From the NCBI GenBank assembly GCA_021154325.1, contig JAJKIR010000135.1:20372-84371 (forward strand): a stretch of 64,000 bases of DNA. Reading direction: 5' to 3'. Position 1 is the stretch's first letter. Each line of letters opens with the position of its first letter. Shown here piece by piece: positions 29,255 to 39,499 of this stretch. The notes below the pieces were generated by a model. It saw only the letters and a list, made by a program, of their open reading frames with translations, made no database searches and was not told where the DNA came from. The translations under genes were made by a program, and so were the position numbers. Source of the DNA: Gemmatimonas sp. (lineage in GTDB: Bacteria; Gemmatimonadota; Gemmatimonadetes; Gemmatimonadales; Gemmatimonadaceae).

Positions 29255-31155
29255 CCGGCGACCGCCTCGCTCTCCTGCTCGTGCAGCGCGCGCACCCGCG
29301 ACGCGATGCCGGTGGCATCCAGCCCGGTGAGCGCGAGCTGGCGCGCGCGCGATGCCGCCGGAATGATGCGGTCCGGCACGCCGTGCACCGCGACTCGTAC
29401 CGACGGATCCTGACGTGCGATAACAGTGGACATGTAGGCGCCGAAGCCATTCACGATCGTGCCCTCTTCGACCACGAGGACGCGGGTGTGATTCGCGAGC
29501 ACGGCGGCGAGCGTCACCTCGTCGTACGGCTTCATGAACCGACAGTTCACGACCGTGATGCGCAAGCCTTCCGCCGCAAGGACGTCGGCGGCCTGGGACG
29601 CGGGGCGCACCATCGTGCCCGTCGCGAGCACCGCGATCTCGGAGCCGTGATGAAGCACTTCCCAGGTTCCGTAGGGAATGGGCTCCACCTCGGTGGCGGT
29701 CGGCACGCTGTCCGGCGCCGCGTCGCGTGGATAGCGGATCGAGAATGGCCCGCCCTCGTGAGCGATCGCCGTGCGGAGAAGACCAACGAGCTCGCGTCCG
29801 TCCTTCGGGGCCGTGACGGTCACGTTAGGCACGGCGAGCAGGTAGGCGATATCGTACAGCCCCATGTGGGTCTCGCCGTCTTCCCCAACGAGACCGGCGC
29901 GATCGAGACAGAACACGACTGGAAGCGACTGGATCGCGACGTCGTGAATGATGCTGTCGTAGGCGCGCTGCAGGAATGTGGAATAGATCGCGACGACGGG
30001 ACGCACGCCACGGGTTGCCAGGCCCGCCGCAAAAGTCACCGCATGTGCTTCCGCGATTCCGACGTCGAAGAATCGGCTCGGGTACGCCTTGGCGAAGAGA
30101 TCCGTGCTCGTGCCACTCGGCATCGCCGCCGTGATCGCGGCGATCCGCTCGTCCTTCGCGCCAAGCTCAGTGAGGGCTTTGCCAAACACTTTCTGATACG
30201 ACGTGCCTGACGCGGCGTGGCGCAGCTTCCCGGTCGACGGATCGTGATCGGGCGGGAGCGCGTGCCATTTCTCGAGGCTCTCGCCGGCCGGAAACCCCTT
30301 TCCCTTCTGCGTCCGCACGTGCACCAGCCGCGGACCGCCGAGGCTGCGCACGGCGGTGAAGGTCTCGATCATGGCGTCGATGTCGTGGCCATCGATGGGA
30401 CCGAAGTAGCGAAAGCCCAGCTCCTCGAAGAGCACGCCGGGTGTGAGCAGTGCCTTGAGGCTTTCCTCCCAGCGCCGCACCCAGGTGCCGAAGCCCATCG
30501 ACGAGAAGAGGCCACCGGCGCCATTGTCGGCAAGGTCGCCAATGGCTGAGCGCACGCGATTGTAGAGCGAGTTGCGCTGCACGGACGTCAGATACTTCGA
30601 GATCGCGCCCACGTTAGGCGCGATCGACATCTCGTTGTCGTTGAGGACGACGATGACGTCCCGCTCGGAGTGACCGGCGTTGTTCAATCCTTCGTACGCC
30701 AGGCCGCACGTGAGCGCGCCATCGCCGAGGATTGCCACGACCTTGAAATCTTCGTGGCGAAGGTCGCGGCCTGCGGCGACGCCGAGCGCTGCCGAGATCG
30801 CGGTCGCCGCGTGGCCAGCACCGAAGACGTCGTACTCGCTCTCGGTTCTCTTGAGAAATCCCGAGATGCCATTCTCCTGGCGCAGTGTCTCCAGACCCTC
30901 GTTGCGACCGGTGAGAAGCTTGTGCGGATAGCCCTGATGACCGACGTCCCAGACGAGTTGGTCGCGCGGCGTCTCGAAGGCGGCGTGCAGCGCGATCGTG
31001 AGCTCGACGACCCCCAGACCCGCGCCGATGTGGCCACCGGTGCGCGAGCAGACGTCGATGAGCCGCGCGCGAATGTCCTCGGCGAGGATCTTCAGCTCGT
31101 CGGCGTTGAGGCGCCGGACGTCGTGTGGGGAGTGGATGCGATCGAGAATCGTCAT
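29251..31155 (-). CDS. dxs: 1-deoxy-D-xylulose-5-phosphate synthase
   Basis: GHIGAGLGVVELTIALHAAFETPRDQLVWDVGHQGYPHKLLTGR, GDGALTCGLAYEGLNNAG. Confidence 0.97.
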   Translation of the reverse strand: MTILDRIHSPHDVRRLNADELKILAEDIRARLIDVCSRTGGHIGAGLGVVELTIALHAAFETPRDQLVWDVGHQGYPHKLLTGRNEGLETLRQENGISGFLKRTESEYDVFGAGHAATAISAALGVAAGRDLRHEDFKVVAILGDGALTCGLAYEGLNNAGHSERDVIVVLNDNEMSIAPNVGAISKYLTSVQRNSLYNRVRSAIGDLADNGAGGLFSSMGFGTWVRRWEESLKALLTPGVLFEELGFRYFGPIDGHDIDAMIETFTAVRSLGGPRLVHVRTQKGKGFPAGESLEKWHALPPDHDPSTGKLRHAASGTSYQKVFGKALTELGAKDERIAAITAAMPSGTSTDLFAKAYPSRFFDVGIAEAHAVTFAAGLATRGVRPVVAIYSTFLQRAYDSIIHDVAIQSLPVVFCLDRAGLVGEDGETHMGLYDIAYLLAVPNVTVTAPKDGRELVGLLRTAIAHEGGPFSIRYPRDAAPDSVPTATEVEPIPYGTWEVLHHGSEIAVLATGTMVRPASQAADVLAAEGLRITVVNCRFMKPYDEVTLAAVLANHTRVLVVEEGTIVNGFGAYMSTVIARQDPSVRVAVHGVPDRIIPAASRARQLALTGLDATGIASRVRALHEQESEAVAG

Positions 31156-31249
31156 ACTGGCTACGGTGAAACCAATTTCACGGCCTAAAGCTAGCGAACT
31201 GCACAGCGGTCCGTTACTTCAGCGCGCATGGCCAGCGCGATGCCAAGCG

Positions 31250-32176
31250 TCAGGCTCGTCGCCTCACGACGAAGCGCGCGATGCTCTCGAGCAATGGCGT
31301 AAGGAGGCCGACGGTGGACAGGGCCATGCACCCTTCATCGATCAGGGCGTCTGCGCGCCGCATCGCTCCGTCTACGCCAAGAAGGGCTGGATAGGTGCTC
31401 TTCTTGAGCGCGACGTCGCGCCCCGCGGTCTTTCCGAGCGCTTCGGTGGTCGCCGTGACGTCGAGCACGTCGTCGATGATCTGAAAGGCGAGGCCGAGCG
31501 CGGCACCATACTGGGCAAGCGCGTCAACGGCGCCATGACGTGCGCCGGCCGCGAGGCCGCCGAGCAGAGCGGCCGTTGATACGAGCGCTCCCGTCTTCGC
31601 GCTGTGAATCTGCTCCAGCTCCGCGAGACTCAGCGTCTTCCCTTCACCCTCGAGGTCCAGCATCTGGCCGCCGATCATGCCGCCGGCTCCGGACGCTCCC
31701 ATGAGCTCGCGGACGATGCGGCCCGCGCTCGACGGCGACAGGTGATGCGCCGCGCGCGCGGCGGTTCGTGCCGCGAGCGGGACCATGACGAGACCGGCGA
31801 CCGTTGCGACCCGTGCGTCGAACTTTCGATGAACGGTGGGCCGGCCGCGGCGCACGTCGTCGTCGTCCATGCACGGCAGATCGTCGTGGACGAGCGAGTA
31901 AGCGTGCACGATCTCAATAGCCGCGGCGAGGAGCGTGGCGTCATCCGTCCCTCCTGCGGCTCGATACCCGGCGAGGAGGAGGATGCCGCGAAAGCGCTTG
32001 CCGCCACCCAGGAGACTGTACCGAACGGCGGCGGCGACGTCTGGCGTGCGCTCGTGGAGAGCAGTGAGCCCGCTGTCGCAGAGACGCGCGAGGGCGCCGT
32101 CGATCTGACTTCGATACGTCTCGACTTCGCCGATGACGCCGGCGTCGAAAACGTTGGCGCCGCCGCGATCAGCCAC
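31250..32176 (-). CDS. ispA: Polyprenyl (farnesyl/geranylgeranyl) diphosphate synthase
   Basis: GGGKRFRGILLLAG, YSLVHDDLPCMDDDDVRRGRPTVHRKF, FQIIDDVLD; GTG start at 32176 overlapping xseB. Confidence 0.88.
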   Translation of the reverse strand: MADRGGANVFDAGVIGEVETYRSQIDGALARLCDSGLTALHERTPDVAAAVRYSLLGGGKRFRGILLLAGYRAAGGTDDATLLAAAIEIVHAYSLVHDDLPCMDDDDVRRGRPTVHRKFDARVATVAGLVMVPLAARTAARAAHHLSPSSAGRIVRELMGASGAGGMIGGQMLDLEGEGKTLSLAELEQIHSAKTGALVSTAALLGGLAAGARHGAVDALAQYGAALGLAFQIIDDVLDVTATTEALGKTAGRDVALKKSTYPALLGVDGAMRRADALIDEGCMALSTVGLLTPLLESIARFVVRRRA

Positions 32177-32414
32177 GAAAATCGGTGAGCTCGAACGAGC
32201 CGTCATCCCGCTCCACCAGGCGCTGGACTTTCGCGCGCGCGTCGGCGAGCTCTTTCGAGGCGGCGCGCAGGCACTCGACACCTTCCTCGAAGAGCGCGAG
32301 TGCGTGGGCGAGATCCACCTGGTCGCCCTCGAGCTCGTGGACGATGCTCTCGAGGCGATCGAGGCGCGACTCGAATGACACGGACGGAGCGGGCGTGGCG
32401 TTAGGCTTCGCCAT
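32169..32414 (-). CDS. xseB: Exodeoxyribonuclease VII small subunit
   Basis: FESRLDRLESIVHELEGDQVDLAHALALFEEGVECLRAASKELADARAKVQRLV. Confidence 0.9.
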   Translation of the reverse strand: MAKPNATPAPSVSFESRLDRLESIVHELEGDQVDLAHALALFEEGVECLRAASKELADARAKVQRLVERDDGSFELTDFRG

Positions 32415-33711
32415 CGGTGTGCGGAGTAACGAAGTTGGTAGTCGAGCGCACGGTGCCGTCGCGCACGCGGAGGTCGAATTCCCGCCCCGGCGCGAATGCG
32501 TCGATCGAGGCGAGTGTATGTCCTTCGTCGTCGCGCGCGATGGCGTAGCCGCGTGAGAGAGTCGCAAGAGGACTGAGCGCATGCAGCCGGCCGGCCGCTG
32601 AAGCGATGCGGCTGCCGCGACGATCGATCGCGCTGCGACTCGCCGCGGTGAGGTCGCCGGCGACGCGATGAAGAGCGCCGCCCGCTTCGTCGATGCGCGA
32701 TGCGACAGCGCCGAGCAGATGTCGCGCTCGCGACTGCAGCTCGCCAAGGAGCTCCTCGGTGGCGCGGACGGCCGCTTCAGCCGCGGCAGATGGCGTGGGC
32801 GCGCGATGATCGGCGACGAGGTCGCAGATCGTGACATCGATCTCGTGGCCGACGGCGGAAATCGTTGGAACGGGACAGCGCGCGATTGCGCGCGCGACGC
32901 GCTCGTCATTGAAGGCGCGGAGATCCTCGCGGGCGCCGCCACCTCGGCCGATGATGATCGTGTCCGCGCCATTCCAGCGGCTCACCTGATCGATGGCGAA
33001 GCAGAGCTCCTCGATGGCGGCGTCGCCCTGCACCGTCGCGGGAACGACGACGAGCCGGACATGTGGGGCGCGTCGCCTGACGACGGCGACGATGTCGTGG
33101 AGCGCCGCGCCGTCAGGGCTCGTGACGACGGCTATGACGCGCGGATAGCGCGGCAGCGCACGCTTGCGTTCCGGCGCGAGCAATCCATCAGCCTCGAGCT
33201 TCGCCTTCGTACGCTCGAGCGCCTTGCGCCAGAGCCCGTCTCCCTCCGCCTCGATGCGCCTAACGGCAAACTGCATGTCGCCGCGTGCCGCGTAGACCGT
33301 GAGCTGTCCGAGCACCGTCACCTGCATGCCATCGTCCGGCGGCGCCGGAATCGACCGCCGATCGCGCGACCAGACGACGCAGCGCAGCTGCGTGCTTCCG
33401 TCGCGGAGACAGAAGTACCAGTGGCCGTTGCGGTGTGCCTTGAAGTCGATCACCTCGCCCCGCACCCAGAGCGGCATGAACGCGCCCTCGAGAATGTCCT
33501 TCGCGGTCTGCGTCACCGTGGTGACAGTGACGGCCGAGCCGGGCGAGGCTCCGGGGAAGGCGGTGCCGAGCTCCTCATACAATGCCGACGTCGCGGCGTC
33601 GAACGACGGCTCCACGCGCGGCTCCGGCTCTACTGGAGCGGCGAAGAGATCGAGGTCCGGTTGGCGGCTCGTGCTCTCGCGCGCGATCGAAACGTCACGT
33701 CGCTTGCGCAT
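32401..33711 (-). CDS. xseA: Exodeoxyribonuclease VII large subunit
   Basis: WVRGEVIDFKAHRNGHWYFCLRD, VVTSPDGAALHDIVAVVRRRAPHV, TIIIGRGGGAREDLRAFNDE. Confidence 0.95.
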   Translation of the reverse strand: MRKRRDVSIARESTSRQPDLDLFAAPVEPEPRVEPSFDAATSALYEELGTAFPGASPGSAVTVTTVTQTAKDILEGAFMPLWVRGEVIDFKAHRNGHWYFCLRDGSTQLRCVVWSRDRRSIPAPPDDGMQVTVLGQLTVYAARGDMQFAVRRIEAEGDGLWRKALERTKAKLEADGLLAPERKRALPRYPRVIAVVTSPDGAALHDIVAVVRRRAPHVRLVVVPATVQGDAAIEELCFAIDQVSRWNGADTIIIGRGGGAREDLRAFNDERVARAIARCPVPTISAVGHEIDVTICDLVADHRAPTPSAAAEAAVRATEELLGELQSRARHLLGAVASRIDEAGGALHRVAGDLTAASRSAIDRRGSRIASAAGRLHALSPLATLSRGYAIARDDEGHTLASIDAFAPGREFDLRVRDGTVRSTTNFVTPHTDGEA

Positions 33712-33718
33712 GACCGCC

Positions 33719-34601
33719 TCAGCGCGCCGCGCGCGCTGCCGCGCGGACGGTGTTTCGCATCAACATCGCGATGGTCATCTTGCCGACGCCACCCGGCACC
33801 GGCGTGATCAGCGACGCGACTTCACGCACCCGCTCGAAGTCGACGTCACCGACAAGACGCGATCCGCTCTTCTTCGTCGAATCAGGAATCCGATTCATGC
33901 CGACGTCGATCACGACCGCGCCCGGCTTCACCATCTCCGCGGTCACCATCTGCGGCCGGCCAGCGGCAACAATGAGAATGTCGGCGCGCCTGGTGTGCGC
34001 GGACAGATCACGCGTTCGGCTGTGACAGATCGTGACCGTAGCGTCCGCGCCGGCGCCATTCTGCATCATGAGCGCCGCCATCGGCTTCCCGACGATGTTG
34101 CTGCGTCCGATCACCACGCACTCCGCGCCACGTGTGTCAACTCCGCAGACCTCGAGCATGTACTGTATGCCCGCGGGCGTGCACGGCACGAACCCATCCG
34201 TTTCACCGATGAGCAACTTACCAACATTCACTGGATGAAAACCGTCGACGTCCTTGTCGGGACGGATCCGCCGGAGCACGAGGTCCGCATCGATCTGCCG
34301 CGGCAGGGGCATCTGCACGAGAATGCCGTGAACCTGATCGCTTGCGTTCAGCCGGTCGACAATCGCGAGCAGCTCGAACTGCGTCGTGGCGGCGCCGAGG
34401 CGGATCGTCTCACCGGCCATGCCCACGTCGCGCGACGTCGATTCCTTGCTGCGCACATAAACCGCACTCGCCGGATCATCGCCGACGAGAACGACGCTCA
34501 ATCCAGGGGTGATACCGCGCGCCTTGAGGCGATCGACCTCGGCCCGTACCTCATCCAGCACGCGCGCGGCGATTGCCGCGCCATCGATCACGTTTTCGTT
34601 C
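33719..34601 (-). CDS. folD: Methylenetetrahydrofolate dehydrogenase/cyclohydrolase
   Basis: [64 protein letters not shown]. Confidence 0.95.
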
Positions 34602-34658
34602 ATCGGGATGGACGTCCCGCGGCTCTCGTCCCGCGCCTCCCGCCCCACAACTGGCACA

Positions 34659-36239
34659 TCACCGCGCAAAGTCGACCGCCCTCGTCTCGCGAATCAGCAC
34701 GACCTTGATCTGTCCCGGATACTGGAGCTCCGTCTCGATGCGACGTGCGATCTCCTCGGACATCGTCGTCATGCGGATATCGTCGATGTCGTCGGGCATG
34801 ACGATGACACGTACCTCGCGACCCGCCTGGATCGCGTAGACCTTGTCGACACCCTTGTAGCTGCTCGCGATTCGCTCCAGACCCTCGAGGCGCTTCACAT
34901 ACGTCTCGAAGGCTTCACGGCGAGCGCCGGGACGTGAGCCCGAGATCGCGTCCGCCGCCTGAACGAGCACGGAGACCTCGCTCTCGTGGGGCACGTCGTC
35001 GTGATGCGCGGCGATGCAGTTCACGACGAGCGGATTTTCACCGTACTTCGTCGCGACCTCGACGCCGAGCTGCACGTGCGTCCCTTCGTGCTCGTGCGTG
35101 AGGACCTTGCCGATGTCGTGGAGCAGGGCGCCACGCTTCGCGAGTATGACGTCGAGACCCAGCTCGCCCGCCATGATGCCGGCGAGCCATGCGACCTCCT
35201 TGGAGTGCTGCAGGATGTTCTGACCGTAACTCGTGCGCCAATGCATCCGGCCCACGAGCTTCACCAGCTCGGGGTGGAGGCCGTGAATGCCCGTCTCGTA
35301 TGCCGCCTGCTCGCCGATCTCGAGGATCTGCGCATCGACTTCCTTGCGCGACTTGTTGACGACCTCCTCGATGCGCCCCGGGTGGATGCGGCCGTCGGAG
35401 ACGAGCTTCTCGAGCGCGAGTCGGGCGATCTCGCGCCGAATTGGATCGAAGCAGGAGACGACCACGGTATCTGGCGTGTCATCGATGATCACGTCGACGC
35501 CGGTGGCGAGCTCGAACGCACGAATATTTCGACCCTCGCGTCCGATGATGCGCCCCTTCATCTCGTCATTCGGGAGCGACACGGCGGACACGGTGCTCTC
35601 CGCCGTGTGCTCGGCGGCGATGCGCTGAATGGCGAGGGCGACGATCTTCTTCGCCTCCCGTTCAGCGTTGCGGCGTGCCGTCTCGCGAATCTCGCGCACG
35701 CGATTCGCCGCATCGGCCTGCGCTTCCTCCTCCATGCGACGCACGAGCTCGGCCTTCGCGTCCTGGGCGGACATACCTGCCATCTGCTCGAGGCGGCGCC
35801 GCTCTTCGGCGATGAGAGTCGCGAGCTCCTCTTCGCGCTGCACAACTGTCTTCTCGCGTCGGCCGAACTCGCTCGCTCGGCGGCCGAGCTCTCGGTCTCG
35901 CTGCTCGAGGACATCGGACTTGCGATCGAGAACATTCTCGCGCTCGGTGATCCTTCGTTCCTCCCGCTCTACTTCCTCGCGGCGGCCGCGCACCTCGGAC
36001 TCGAACTTCTCGCGCAGCCTGATCAGCTCCTCCTTTCCGGCAACGACCGCGCTCTTTCGCAAGTTCTCAGCTTCGCGCTCGCTCTCCGTGACGATCCGCT
36101 TCGCGGTCTCCTCTGCCGTCGACTTCGACGCGGCCAGTCGCTTGACCTCGGCCGTTCTTCCAACGCGACGCCCGAGAAAGAAGAAAGCCGCCGAGGCGAG
36201 TATGACGGCGCCAAGCGCGGCTGCGAGTATCTCATTCAT
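34659..36239 (-). CDS. rny: Ribonuclease Y
   Basis: N-terminal TM and coiled coil, KH domain ([24 protein letters not shown]), HD domain ([16 protein letters not shown]). Confidence 0.95.
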   Translation of the reverse strand: MNEILAAALGAVILASAAFFFLGRRVGRTAEVKRLAASKSTAEETAKRIVTESEREAENLRKSAVVAGKEELIRLREKFESEVRGRREEVEREERRITERENVLDRKSDVLEQRDRELGRRASEFGRREKTVVQREEELATLIAEERRRLEQMAGMSAQDAKAELVRRMEEEAQADAANRVREIRETARRNAEREAKKIVALAIQRIAAEHTAESTVSAVSLPNDEMKGRIIGREGRNIRAFELATGVDVIIDDTPDTVVVSCFDPIRREIARLALEKLVSDGRIHPGRIEEVVNKSRKEVDAQILEIGEQAAYETGIHGLHPELVKLVGRMHWRTSYGQNILQHSKEVAWLAGIMAGELGLDVILAKRGALLHDIGKVLTHEHEGTHVQLGVEVATKYGENPLVVNCIAAHHDDVPHESEVSVLVQAADAISGSRPGARREAFETYVKRLEGLERIASSYKGVDKVYAIQAGREVRVIVMPDDIDDIRMTTMSEEIARRIETELQYPGQIKVVLIRETRAVDFAR

Positions 36240-36269
36240 ATGGATCTATGCTCCACCGCGTTGTGGGCC

Positions 36270-36458
36270 GCGGGGTAGGAGTAAACCGCGCCATCCGCAG
36301 GGCGCATCTCGAGCGCTCGACCGAGTTCATGCCGACGAAGGGCACGAGCTGGGTTGAGCTAACTATAAAGAGCGCTTGTACCTACGGCTGGCTTGTTCCA
36401 GCGGCAAAGCTATGCCGCCAACGTGCAAAAGGCAACTAAGGTAGCTGAGCCTACCCGC
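36270..36458 (-). ncRNA. ssrS: Candidate 6S RNA
   Basis: ~190-nt intergenic RNA-like segment between zapA and rny; ends pair as GCGGGTAGG...CCTACCCCGC; internal hairpin GGCGGCA/TGCCGCT; the zapA-adjacent position is typical for 6S. Confidence 0.5.
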
Positions 36459-36481
36459 CGGGCTCGCACAGCGTGCGTGCG

Positions 36482-36781
36482 TCAGGGCGTCGGAGAAACG
36501 TCCGCCTCGAGGAGCCATCGCGTCTCTTCGCTGAGCGAACGCAGCGATCGAGAGATCTGCTCGCCGTGCTCTCTCGCTTCGAAGAGCTCGCCGGCAATCT
36601 GCAACGCCGCGAGAATCGCCGCCTTGTTCGATTCGACGACCATCCCCGAGCTCATCACCTGACGGATCGCGCGGTCGACGTACTGCGCCACCGCGCGGGT
36701 GTGCTCCGTGGAGGTGTCACTTCGAATGTTGTAATCCTCATTGAGGATCGTAACGCGCACGGAATTGCGCTTGGTGCTCAT
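36482..36781 (-). CDS. zapA: Cell division protein ZapA
   Basis: VRVTILNEDYNIRSDTSTEHTRAVAQYVDRAIRQVM. Confidence 0.85.
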   Translation of the reverse strand: MSTKRNSVRVTILNEDYNIRSDTSTEHTRAVAQYVDRAIRQVMSSGMVVESNKAAILAALQIAGELFEAREHGEQISRSLRSLSEETRWLLEADVSPTP

Positions 36782-37077
36782 CGGTCCTCGAGCTGCGCTT
36801 GTTGCCTCAGAAAGTGCACGCGCTCGAGCACGGAGCGAGTGCGTGCCGTGGCGGCGTCGAGTCGGCCACGAAGGGATGCGTTCTCCTGCTCGAGCGCGCG
36901 AATGCGCTCGCGGACACGTGGCGGGTCCGGATGGTCGTCGGGCGTCTCGAGATGACGAAGTTGCTCTTCGGCCGACAGCGCGCGTCGGCGAAAGCTGGCG
37001 AGCTGTTCGGCCATCTGCCTCACGAGCGTCTCGAGCTCGTGAACGGCTTCGACGTCAGGTCGAGCGTGGTCTGACAT
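36778..37077 (-). CDS. Small coiled-coil hypothetical protein
   Basis: Start/stop overlaps with zapA and pheT; heptad-rich sequence. Confidence 0.7.
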   Translation of the reverse strand: MSDHARPDVEAVHELETLVRQMAEQLASFRRRALSAEEQLRHLETPDDHPDPPRVRERIRALEQENASLRGRLDAATARTRSVLERVHFLRQQAQLEDR

Positions 37078-39499
37078 TCAGCGTCTTCTCCAGATGGCGA
37101 AGCACGTTCGTGCGGCGACCCTCCATTTCCTTCGCACTGAGTGTGCGCTCCGGATGTCGGAACGTCAAACGCCACGCAAGGCTGCGGCTTCCCGTCTCGA
37201 TCTTGCCACCACTGTGCTCGTCGAAAAGCAGGATGGACTCGAGCAGATCGCCCGCGACGTCGCGAATCGCGCGCTCGACGGTCCCGGCATCGACCGACTG
37301 CGGCACGAGGAGCGCGAGGTCCATCGTGGACGCTGGCTGCGAAGGAATTGCACGGAACGGCTTCACGCGCACCGGTGCATACTCGGCCCCCCGATAGGCG
37401 TGCTGTCCCGCAGGGGCGACGTTCGTGGAATCGACGATGCCCAGCGACAGCTCGACACCGAACGCAGGCTTCGCCCAGACCGGTGCGTCGAGCGATAGCG
37501 CGCGAACGATTCCGACTCGTCTCTCGCCGACCCGAAGCTCCCAGAGCTCGTCGCTGCTCCCGGCAACGAAGGAGACGGCACCGGGACCATACGCCTGGTC
37601 GCAGACGAGCTCCGCCAGCGCCTTGGCGTCCCACGCGTCGAAAGTCATCGCGCGGTCGAACTCGTCACTCTTCGGGTCCGTGAAATGCGGCGGGCGTCTC
37701 CGGCCCATGATGAGAGCGCCGACGTGAAGCTCCTCGTGTGGCAGGCTCTCGTCAGGCAGGAAGGTCGCCCCGATCTCGAAGAGGCGCAGATCGCCCTGCA
37801 TCCGCGCCAGATTGTACTCCGCGCGCCGACTCAACGTATCGAGGATGTCTCGGCGGAGAAACGCCTCGTTCTCGGCGAGCGGATTCGCGACGCGCACGTA
37901 GCCGGTATCGGCGCCCCGGACGAACGGCATGGGACGCGTCTCGAGCAGGCCCGCGCCGACGAGCGCGTCGCGCACGCGCCGCGCGAGCAGCCACTGCGGA
38001 TCATCGGGTACGTTGCCGGCGCGGAACGGTCGAATCTCGTCGGGAAAGCTGTCATAGCCGCGGAGCCGCGCGACCTCCTCGATGAGATCGATCTCGCGCT
38101 GAACGTCGATCCGCCAGCTCGGCGTCATCACGCGCACCACGTCGTTGGACTCGACCCGGGCGTCGAAGCCGACGCCGCGCAGGAGCGACGCCACTTCGTC
38201 CGCCGGAACGACGTCACCGAGAATTGTCCGCACGCGGGAGACACGCAGCGGCAGCGGCATGGGGAGTGAATCGCCGGCATAAACGTCGACCGGCGCGTCA
38301 TCGACGCGCCCGCCGGCGACGGCGACGATGAGCCGCACGGTGCGCTCGAGGGCCGCCGGCGCGAGCAGCGGATCGACGCCGCGCTCGAAGCGGTAGCTCG
38401 CGTCGGTGGACAGGCCTAACGAGCGACGCGTCGCGCGGGTGCGCGCCGGGTCGAAGCTCGCGACCTCGAGCAGGATCTCGGTCGTAGACTCCGATACCTC
38501 GCTGTCGCGGCCGCCCATGATGCCCGCAACCGCCTGCGGGCGCTGGGCATCGGCGATGACCGTCATCGTATCGGCCAGCGTGCGCTCGATGCCGTCGAGG
38601 GTGACGATCCGTTCGCCGGCGCGCGCGCGCCTAACGACGATGGCGCCGCCACCGAGACGCTGCAGGTCGAAGGCGTGGGTTGGCTGACCGAGCTCGTGGA
38701 GCACGTAGTTGGTCGCGTCGACGACGTTGTTGATCGACCGCGAGCCCACCGCCTCGAGGCGACGCACGAGCCACTCGGGGCTCGGCCCGACGCGGATGCC
38801 CCGGATCACGGCGGCCATGTACCGCCTGACGAGTCCCTCCTCCTGAACTCGCACGTCGACTCCCCCCGTGCGGCCCTCGGCGCGAACGCGCGAGGCGGTG
38901 GGGATGGCCGCGTCGGCCCCGTCGATTCTTGGCAGCGTCACGGGGGAATCGACGGCGGCGGCGATCTCTCGAGCGACGCCGAGATGCGAGAGGAGGTCGG
39001 GGCGGTTGGGGCTGACGTCGATTACGAGCTTCGTATCACCTGCGGGCATGACCTTGAGGAACGGCGTGCCCGGTGCGGCGTCGACGGAGAGCTCGAGAAT
39101 CCCTTCGTGATCTTCGCCGAGGCCCAGCTCGCGCGGCGAGCAGAGCATGCCATTCGACGTCTGACCGCGAATTCGGCGACGCTCGATCTTCAAGCCGTTA
39201 GGCATGGTGGTGCCCGTCGGCGCGAACGGATAGAGCTTCCCCGCCTCGACATTCGGCGCACCGCAAACAACGTCGAGGAGCTCACCCGTGCCCGCGTCGA
39301 CCTTCGTCACCCAGAGATGATCGGAGTCGGGATGCCGGCCGGCCTCGACGACGCGCGCGACGACAATCGGCGCCAGATCCTGGCGCAGCGGTACGAGCTC
39401 GTCGACCGTCGCCACACGCGACGTGATCAGGTCGCGCAGCTTCGCCGGCGTCTCGCGGAAAGGGACGAGCGCCCGCAACCATTCGTACGAAACGTTCAT
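37055..39499 (-). CDS. pheT: Phenylalanyl-tRNA synthetase beta subunit
   Basis: MNVSYEWLRALVPF, tRNA-binding domain, B3/B5 and FDX-ACB domains; ATGA with pheS. Confidence 0.96.
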   Translation of the reverse strand: MNVSYEWLRALVPFRETPAKLRDLITSRVATVDELVPLRQDLAPIVVARVVEAGRHPDSDHLWVTKVDAGTGELLDVVCGAPNVEAGKLYPFAPTGTTMPNGLKIERRRIRGQTSNGMLCSPRELGLGEDHEGILELSVDAAPGTPFLKVMPAGDTKLVIDVSPNRPDLLSHLGVAREIAAAVDSPVTLPRIDGADAAIPTASRVRAEGRTGGVDVRVQEEGLVRRYMAAVIRGIRVGPSPEWLVRRLEAVGSRSINNVVDATNYVLHELGQPTHAFDLQRLGGGAIVVRRARAGERIVTLDGIERTLADTMTVIADAQRPQAVAGIMGGRDSEVSESTTEILLEVASFDPARTRATRRSLGLSTDASYRFERGVDPLLAPAALERTVRLIVAVAGGRVDDAPVDVYAGDSLPMPLPLRVSRVRTILGDVVPADEVASLLRGVGFDARVESNDVVRVMTPSWRIDVQREIDLIEEVARLRGYDSFPDEIRPFRAGNVPDDPQWLLARRVRDALVGAGLLETRPMPFVRGADTGYVRVANPLAENEAFLRRDILDTLSRRAEYNLARMQGDLRLFEIGATFLPDESLPHEELHVGALIMGRRRPPHFTDPKSDEFDRAMTFDAWDAKALAELVCDQAYGPGAVSFVAGSSDELWELRVGERRVGIVRALSLDAPVWAKPAFGVELSLGIVDSTNVAPAGQHAYRGAEYAPVRVKPFRAIPSQPASTMDLALLVPQSVDAGTVERAIRDVAGDLLESILLFDEHSGGKIETGSRSLAWRLTFRHPERTLSAKEMEGRRTNVLRHLEKTLNVRPRST

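Noticed and set aside
31166-31181. GTGAAA-CCAA-TTTCAC palindrome upstream of dxs as a regulator operator
   Set aside because: Only 6-bp arms, no linked regulator, and no second copy seen; too weak to claim.
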